From: Chitinophagaceae bacterium UBA1953
GTDB taxonomy: Bacteria; Bacteroidota; Bacteroidia; Chitinophagales; Chitinophagaceae
Direction: 5' to 3'
Assembly (NCBI GenBank): GCA_002336115.1
Contig: DDEN01000049.1
Span: 1 to 62,156, forward strand
Length of the DNA: 62,156 nucleotides
A program made the position numbers and the translations under genes. Positions 57,627-62,156 of the stretch are shown piece by piece. Below the pieces are notes generated by a model. That model worked only from the letters and a program-made list of their open reading frames with translations, did no database searches and was not told where the DNA came from. Each line of letters starts with the position of its first letter. The stretch's first letter is position 1.

Positions 57627-58847
57627 ATGGTATCAAGTTTTATTCCTAAGAGTGGTTTGTTGCTGATTGTTCTGATTATGAGCACTGCACAGTTTTTTTC
57701 CTGTAAAAAAAAGACTGACACGCCTGCTCCTCCGGCTACCAGCAATTCAACACTATCAATATTAAGCGTAACAGACGAACGGGATAATAAAAATTCAAAG
57801 TCGTTCCGCTTTTATATTAATGTACTGCCATCAACTACCAAAGAAATTAAGATCAATTATACAACGGTTGATAGCAATGCAATTGCCGGAATTGATTATA
57901 CTGCAGCAACAGGAGTTCTTACAATAGCAGCAGGGCAGTCAAGTGCTTTTATTGATGTTATGGTGAAAGGTGATAGTCTTCGCAAAGAGGATCAGTATTT
58001 TTTTGTGCAGTTAAGCAATCCCGTAAATGCCAAAATTGAAGGATTGGGAAAGGCAACAGGATTAATCCAGAACAATGGTACATATTTGCTAACTGATAAT
58101 ACAGGATATTCAACTCCTTCAACGTATCCAGGAATGACATTGGTTTGGGGGGATGAATTTTCTGCTACAGAGTTGAATCAGGCTTTCTGGAATTATGAAA
58201 TAGGAAATGGTTCTGGTGGATGGGGTAATAATGAATTGGAGTATTATACAAATTCTAAAAAGAACAGCTTTCTTTCGAATGGAAATCTTGTTATCGAAGC
58301 TAAGAAAGAATCAATTAGTGGATTTAACTACTCTTCAGCCCGACTAACTACACAGAATAAAAAAACATTCAAATTTGGTCGTATTGACATCAGGGCTAAA
58401 CTTCCTGTATCAAAAGGTATGTGGCCTGCGTTATGGATGTTGGGGGCCAATATTTCAAGTGTGGGTTGGCCTTCTTGTGGCGAAATAGATATTATGGAAC
58501 TTATTGGCACTTATCCGGGCAAAGTATATGGTACTATGCATTGGAAACCTGTAAGTGGTGCCAATACTTCAAAAGGATATTGGTATGATTTGCCTTCAGG
58601 AAATTTTTCACAGCAGTTTCATGTATTCAGTATTTCGTGGAAGCAGGATGAGATTAAGTGGTTTGTAGATGATCAATTGTTTCTTACAACAACAAAAACA
58701 GATATAGGATCTGCAAACTATCCGTTCAATGCAGATCAGTTTTTAATATTCAATGTTGCTGTTGGCGGGAACTGGCCTGGTTCTCCCGATGCAACAACTG
58801 TATTTCCGCAACGCATGTTTGTGGATTATGTAAGAGTATTTCAATAG
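57627..58847 (+). CDS. GH16 endo-beta-1,3-glucanase-like lipoprotein with Calx-beta domain
   Basis: 406 residues, lipobox FFSC (Cys26). A Calx-beta domain (about 43-150, DYTAATGVLTIAAGQSS) is followed by a GH16 beta-jelly-roll (about 168-406). Catalytic motif GEIDIMELIG gives nucleophile E286, assisting D288 and acid/base E291; MWPALWMLG and GGNWPGSPD are usual GH16 neighbours. The sequence type is that of laminarinase/beta-1,3-glucanase. It is likely a surface enzyme making oligosaccharides for the SusCD pair of PUL B. It sits after a terminator and so probably has its own promoter, which I could not identify. Confidence 0.9.
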   Translation: MVSSFIPKSGLLLIVLIMSTAQFFSCKKKTDTPAPPATSNSTLSILSVTDERDNKNSKSFRFYINVLPSTTKEIKINYTTVDSNAIAGIDYTAATGVLTIAAGQSSAFIDVMVKGDSLRKEDQYFFVQLSNPVNAKIEGLGKATGLIQNNGTYLLTDNTGYSTPSTYPGMTLVWGDEFSATELNQAFWNYEIGNGSGGWGNNELEYYTNSKKNSFLSNGNLVIEAKKESISGFNYSSARLTTQNKKTFKFGRIDIRAKLPVSKGMWPALWMLGANISSVGWPSCGEIDIMELIGTYPGKVYGTMHWKPVSGANTSKGYWYDLPSGNFSQQFHVFSISWKQDEIKWFVDDQLFLTTTKTDIGSANYPFNADQFLIFNVAVGGNWPGSPDATTVFPQRMFVDYVRVFQ

Positions 58848-58881
58848 AGATATTTGATAATTTAATGTTTTACACTTTACA

Positions 58882-60315
58882 ATGAAAAATATTTTTTATT
58901 ATTTCTTTTTTTTGTTTTTTATAAGTGCGAATTGCTCGCAAAAAAAAACCGCAGGCGATGGTTCAGGTACAGTGTCTCCTCCAGTAAAAAGTGATATTGA
59001 ATACTGGATTACAAAAGGAGATCAATCCGTTCTTTTGCAAAAACAAACTGCAATCCTGGCTTTTGTAAACAATAATAATACCTATCAATCGATTGAAGTT
59101 TTACCCGAGAACACTTATCAAAGTATTGATGGATTTGGATTTACATTAACAGGGGCAAGTGCATCGCTTATTAATAAATTGTCGGGCACTGAAAAAAATT
59201 CTTTATTACAGGAATTGTTTGGTAAAGCAGATAATTCTATAGGGGTCAGTTATTTGCGCATAAGTATTGGTGCATCCGATTTAAGTGAATCTGTTTTCAG
59301 TTATGATGATTTATTACCCGGAGAAACTGATGAGCAGCTTCAACATTTTAGTCTTGCAAATGATACAGTTGATGTAATTCCTGTACTAAAACAAATACTT
59401 ACTATTAATCCTGCAATTAAGATTCTTGGCTCTCCATGGAGCGCCCCTATTTGGATGAAAGATAATCTAAGCAGTATTGGCGGAAGTTTAAATCCCAAGT
59501 ATTACAGTGTATATGCAAAATATTTTGTTAAGTATATTGAGCAAATGGCATTGAGGGGTATTAAAATTGATGCAATAACTATTCAGAATGAACCTATGTA
59601 TGGAGGAAACAATCCCAGCATGATAATGTATTCATCTCAGCAGGCTGAGTTTATTAAAAATTATCTCGGCCCGGAATTTCGTTCAGCCGGGCTTACTACA
59701 AAAATTATTATATGGGATCATAATTGTGATAATTCCGGGTATCCTATTTCTATACTGAATGATACTACAGCAAAGGCTTTTATTGATGGTTCGGCATTCC
59801 ATCTTTATGGGGGTGATATAGGTGCTTTGTCTGTAGTAAAGGCCGCACATCCTGATAAAAATCTTTATTTCACTGAGCAATGGACGGCAAAAAATGGAAG
59901 TTTTAGCGGAGATTTGCGGTGGCACATGAAGAATGTCGTAATTGGCTCAATGCGAAATTGGAGCCGAATAGCACTTGAATGGAATCTTGCTAATGATCCC
60001 AATTATTCAATGCATACTCAAGGTGGTTGTACAGAATGTAAGGGTGCTCTTACTATCAGTTCAAGTGTTCTTTCCCGTAATGTTGGTTATTATATTATAG
60101 CCCATGCTTCCAAGTTTGTTCCCGCTGGCTCTGTTCGAATATCAAGTAATAATATCGGAAGCTTTAACTCGGCTGCATTTTTAACTCCCGATGGTAAATA
60201 TGTACTCATAGTCGTGAACGATAGTGATAACGGTGCTAATTTTAATATTAAATTCAATGGCAGGTATGCTTTAACTTCATTAGCGGGAGGATCTGTGGGA
60301 ACTTATATTTGGTAG
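58882..60315 (+). CDS. GH30 family glycosidase, lipoprotein (likely beta-1,6-glucanase)
   Basis: 477 residues, lipobox SANC (Cys18). GH30 landmarks are SIDGFGFTLTGASA, ILGSPWSAPIWMKDN, the acid/base E237 in ITIQNEPMYGG and the nucleophile E332 in LYFTEQW. It ends with the beta-sandwich tail FNGRYALTSLAGGSVGTYIW. That tail is the match to the fossil at 18580-18708. With GH16 on one side and GDPD-GH16 on the other, a beta-1,6-branch or beta-1,6-backbone glucanase role is likely. Confidence 0.88.
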   Translation: MKNIFYYFFFLFFISANCSQKKTAGDGSGTVSPPVKSDIEYWITKGDQSVLLQKQTAILAFVNNNNTYQSIEVLPENTYQSIDGFGFTLTGASASLINKLSGTEKNSLLQELFGKADNSIGVSYLRISIGASDLSESVFSYDDLLPGETDEQLQHFSLANDTVDVIPVLKQILTINPAIKILGSPWSAPIWMKDNLSSIGGSLNPKYYSVYAKYFVKYIEQMALRGIKIDAITIQNEPMYGGNNPSMIMYSSQQAEFIKNYLGPEFRSAGLTTKIIIWDHNCDNSGYPISILNDTTAKAFIDGSAFHLYGGDIGALSVVKAAHPDKNLYFTEQWTAKNGSFSGDLRWHMKNVVIGSMRNWSRIALEWNLANDPNYSMHTQGGCTECKGALTISSSVLSRNVGYYIIAHASKFVPAGSVRISSNNIGSFNSAAFLTPDGKYVLIVVNDSDNGANFNIKFNGRYALTSLAGGSVGTYIW

Positions 60316-60426
60316 GGCAATGGTACGAGTTTGCATTGAATTTAGATAAATCATATTAGTGTGTGGAAAATAAGTAGGTACAATATACAGAGTAAAACTG
60401 CAATATTCATTTGTAAAACAAAAACG

Positions 60427-61962
60427 ATGAGGAATTATTTTTTAATAAGCATCATGTTTTTACTTTGGTCTTGTTTTACTGTTAACGCTCAAAAAAGAAT
60501 TGTGAAATTTGCTAATAACACAATTGTAGCTCATCGTGGTGCATGGAAAAGCAAGGGCCTGCCCGAGAACTCAATTGCTTCTTTACGTCATGCAATTGAA
60601 TTAGGTTGTACAGGTGCAGAGTTTGATGTACATATGACAGCAGATGATTCTCTTGTGGTTAATCATAATGACGACTTTTACAAACTTCAAATTGAAAAAA
60701 GTAAATATGCAGATCTGATGGCTTTTACTTTGTCAAATGGTGAAAAGCTGCCAACTCTTAGAGAATATCTTCTTGCTGGAATAAATAAGAATAATACAAC
60801 AAGGCTCGTATGCGAAATTAAGCCCTCAATAATAAGTAAGGAAAAGGGAATGATAATTGCAGAAAAAGTTGCACACTTAGCACATGAGCTGAATCTGGGA
60901 AAAAATATTGTTTATATCAGTTTTGATTATGAAATACTTAAAAGAATTATTGAGATAATTCCTTCAGCCCAAACACAATATTTAGCAGGCGATAAATCCC
61001 CTGAACAAGTAAAGGCAGATAAAATAACCGGAATTGACTATCATTATTCTGTATTCAAGCTTCATCCAGAATGGATTGAGAATGCAAAAAGAAACCATAT
61101 TTTGCTGAATGCCTGGACAGTTAATACTGCTGATGATATGGATTGGCTTATTGCAAATGATTTTAATTTCATTACAACTAATGAACCGGAGTTATTGTTT
61201 GAGAGGATAAACAAATCGCCTGTAAACAATGGATGGAAACTGGTGTGGAGTGATGAATTTAATTATAATGGCTTGCCTGATAGTAATAAATGGAATTATG
61301 AAAAAGGTGGAAATGGATGGGGGAATAATGAAAAGCAATTTTATTTATCTGAGTCTATTGAAAATTCCTTTGTTAAAAATGGGATGTTGAATATAGTAGC
61401 CTTGAAGAAGGATTATGAAAAGTCACTTTACACTTCTGCAAAACTTACAACTTATAAAAAATTTTCACTTCAGTACGGTAAAGTAGAAGTAATGGCCAAA
61501 CTGCCTTCCGGAAAAGGAACATGGCCTGCAATTTGGATGTTGCCAGAAAGTATAATGAATGGAAAGGAGAATTGGCCTTTATCTGGAGAAATTGACATAA
61601 TGGAACAGGTTGGTAAAGACCCTGATATTGTTCATGTGTCACTTCATTCATTATTATATAATCATGTAAAAGGTACACAGGTTACTCATTTTGATAAAGT
61701 GCCGGATGTTTCAGGTTCATTTCATAAATATGGAATTGAGTGGACGCAAGAGTCTGTTAGTTTTTTTATTGATGATAAGTTATTCTATCATTCTGCAAAA
61801 GGTGAAAATGGAAGAGTTTCGGCAAACGAAGGATGGCCTTTTGACAAACCTTATTATCTGATTTTAAATCTTGCAATAGGTGGTAATTGGGGAGGTGAAA
61901 TTGATGATACAATATTTCCATCAACTATGTTAGTTGATTTTGTCCGAATTTACAAAAAGTAA
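60427..61962 (+). CDS. fusion of glycerophosphodiester phosphodiesterase and GH16 glucanase
   Basis: 511 residues from the ATG at 60427, which gives a signal peptide ending TVNAQ; an upstream GTG at 60361 would spoil it. Residues 31-262 form a GDPD domain with the catalytic pattern H36-R37 (VAHRGAW), E65-x-D67 (AEFDVH) and H80 (VVNHND), plus the metal site CEIKP at 129-133. Residues 269-511 form a GH16 domain with GEIDIMEQ (E388, D390, E393). Both halves keep their catalytic residues, and the frame is continuous. The combination implies a glucan carrying phosphodiester groups such as phosphoglycerol, cleared by one half and cut by the other. I know of no described precedent, but cannot search. 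Confidence 0.88.
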   Translation: MRNYFLISIMFLLWSCFTVNAQKRIVKFANNTIVAHRGAWKSKGLPENSIASLRHAIELGCTGAEFDVHMTADDSLVVNHNDDFYKLQIEKSKYADLMAFTLSNGEKLPTLREYLLAGINKNNTTRLVCEIKPSIISKEKGMIIAEKVAHLAHELNLGKNIVYISFDYEILKRIIEIIPSAQTQYLAGDKSPEQVKADKITGIDYHYSVFKLHPEWIENAKRNHILLNAWTVNTADDMDWLIANDFNFITTNEPELLFERINKSPVNNGWKLVWSDEFNYNGLPDSNKWNYEKGGNGWGNNEKQFYLSESIENSFVKNGMLNIVALKKDYEKSLYTSAKLTTYKKFSLQYGKVEVMAKLPSGKGTWPAIWMLPESIMNGKENWPLSGEIDIMEQVGKDPDIVHVSLHSLLYNHVKGTQVTHFDKVPDVSGSFHKYGIEWTQESVSFFIDDKLFYHSAKGENGRVSANEGWPFDKPYYLILNLAIGGNWGGEIDDTIFPSTMLVDFVRIYKK

Positions 61963-61995
61963 AAAGCGAATTATAATGATTAAATTAAATAGTAT

Positions 61996-62156
61996 ATGAG
62001 AGTGTTTTTTTTGCTTGTTAGCTTCGTCTTCATATCTCCCGTTTTTTCTCAACGTAAAACAATTGATCAGAAAGTTGATTCGGTATTAAAGCTGATGACG
62101 CTGGAGGAAAAGATCGGTCAGATGAATCAATATACGGGAGATTGGGCGGCAACGGG
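61996..62156 (+). CDS. GH3 beta-glucosidase, N-terminal fragment at window edge
   Basis: The ATG at 61996 starts a signal peptide (MRVFFLLVSFVFISPVFSQ) followed by KVDSVLKLMTLEEKIGQMNQ, the usual start of the GH3 N-terminal domain. About 53 codons are visible before the sequence ends. It is likely the exo-glucosidase of PUL B and a distant paralogue of the GH3 at 45384. Confidence 0.85.
   Translation, partial: MRVFFLLVSFVFISPVFSQRKTIDQKVDSVLKLMTLEEKIGQMNQYTGDWAAT

Noticed and set aside
60361..60426. GTG start for the GDPD-GH16 protein
   Set aside because: The ATG at 60427 gives a proper signal peptide; the extra 22 residues have no homology.

Overview
The window comes from a Bacteroidota chromosome, most likely a Chitinophagaceae-type soil or freshwater member. 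The family assignment is inference. The grounds are SusC/SusD pairs, FecI/FecR-type regulators, lipoproteins with a bare Cys lipobox, Bacteroidota-type promoters (TTG, then TAnnTTTG), AT-rich intergenic DNA, and a tmRNA tag ending in YAMAA.

1-7320 is ordinary core genome. It holds rpmA (cut by the window edge) and rplU on the minus strand. A plus-strand run follows: a GH3-auxin-type adenylating enzyme, dxr and rseP. A membrane-anchored MutS homologue lies on the minus strand, then tmRNA with its terminator.

7380-47731 is a very large polysaccharide utilisation locus (PUL A). An ECF sigma factor, a broken FecR copy and an intact FecR anti-sigma factor precede an STN-containing SusC and its SusD. 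After a CRTAC1-like FG-GAP lipoprotein come GH30, four GH144-type enzymes, a large SGNH esterase, a Gfo/Idh/MocA oxidoreductase, two unassigned six-hairpin glycosidase-like proteins, GH43, a small SGNH esterase, a GPH-type MFS transporter, a GH35 enzyme and a GH94 phosphorylase (both without signal peptides), and a secreted GH3. GH144 (endo-beta-1,2-glucanase) with a GH94 protein resembling 1,2-beta-oligoglucan phosphorylase points strongly to beta-1,2-glucan. The proposed flow is surface or periplasmic cutting, ester removal and beta-1,6 trimming, import, then cytosolic phosphorolysis to glucose 1-phosphate.

47766-62156 is a second PUL (PUL B). A membrane-tethered LuxR-type regulator is divergent from susC, susD, two surface lipoproteins, GH16, GH30, a GDPD-GH16 fusion and the start of another GH3. 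This set fits a beta-1,3/beta-1,6-glucan that may carry phosphodiester substituents.

The two PULs together look suited to bacterial periplasmic or cyclic beta-glucans, which are beta-1,2 or beta-1,3/1,6 glucans decorated with phosphoglycerol, phosphocholine or acyl groups. That is the most interesting hypothesis here. PUL A also carries two fossils: a fecR head joined to a GH144 tail, and an isolated GH30 tail. Both point to earlier duplicated PUL modules that were lost by deletion. I found no transposase, integrase, phage gene, CRISPR array, rRNA or tRNA other than tmRNA.
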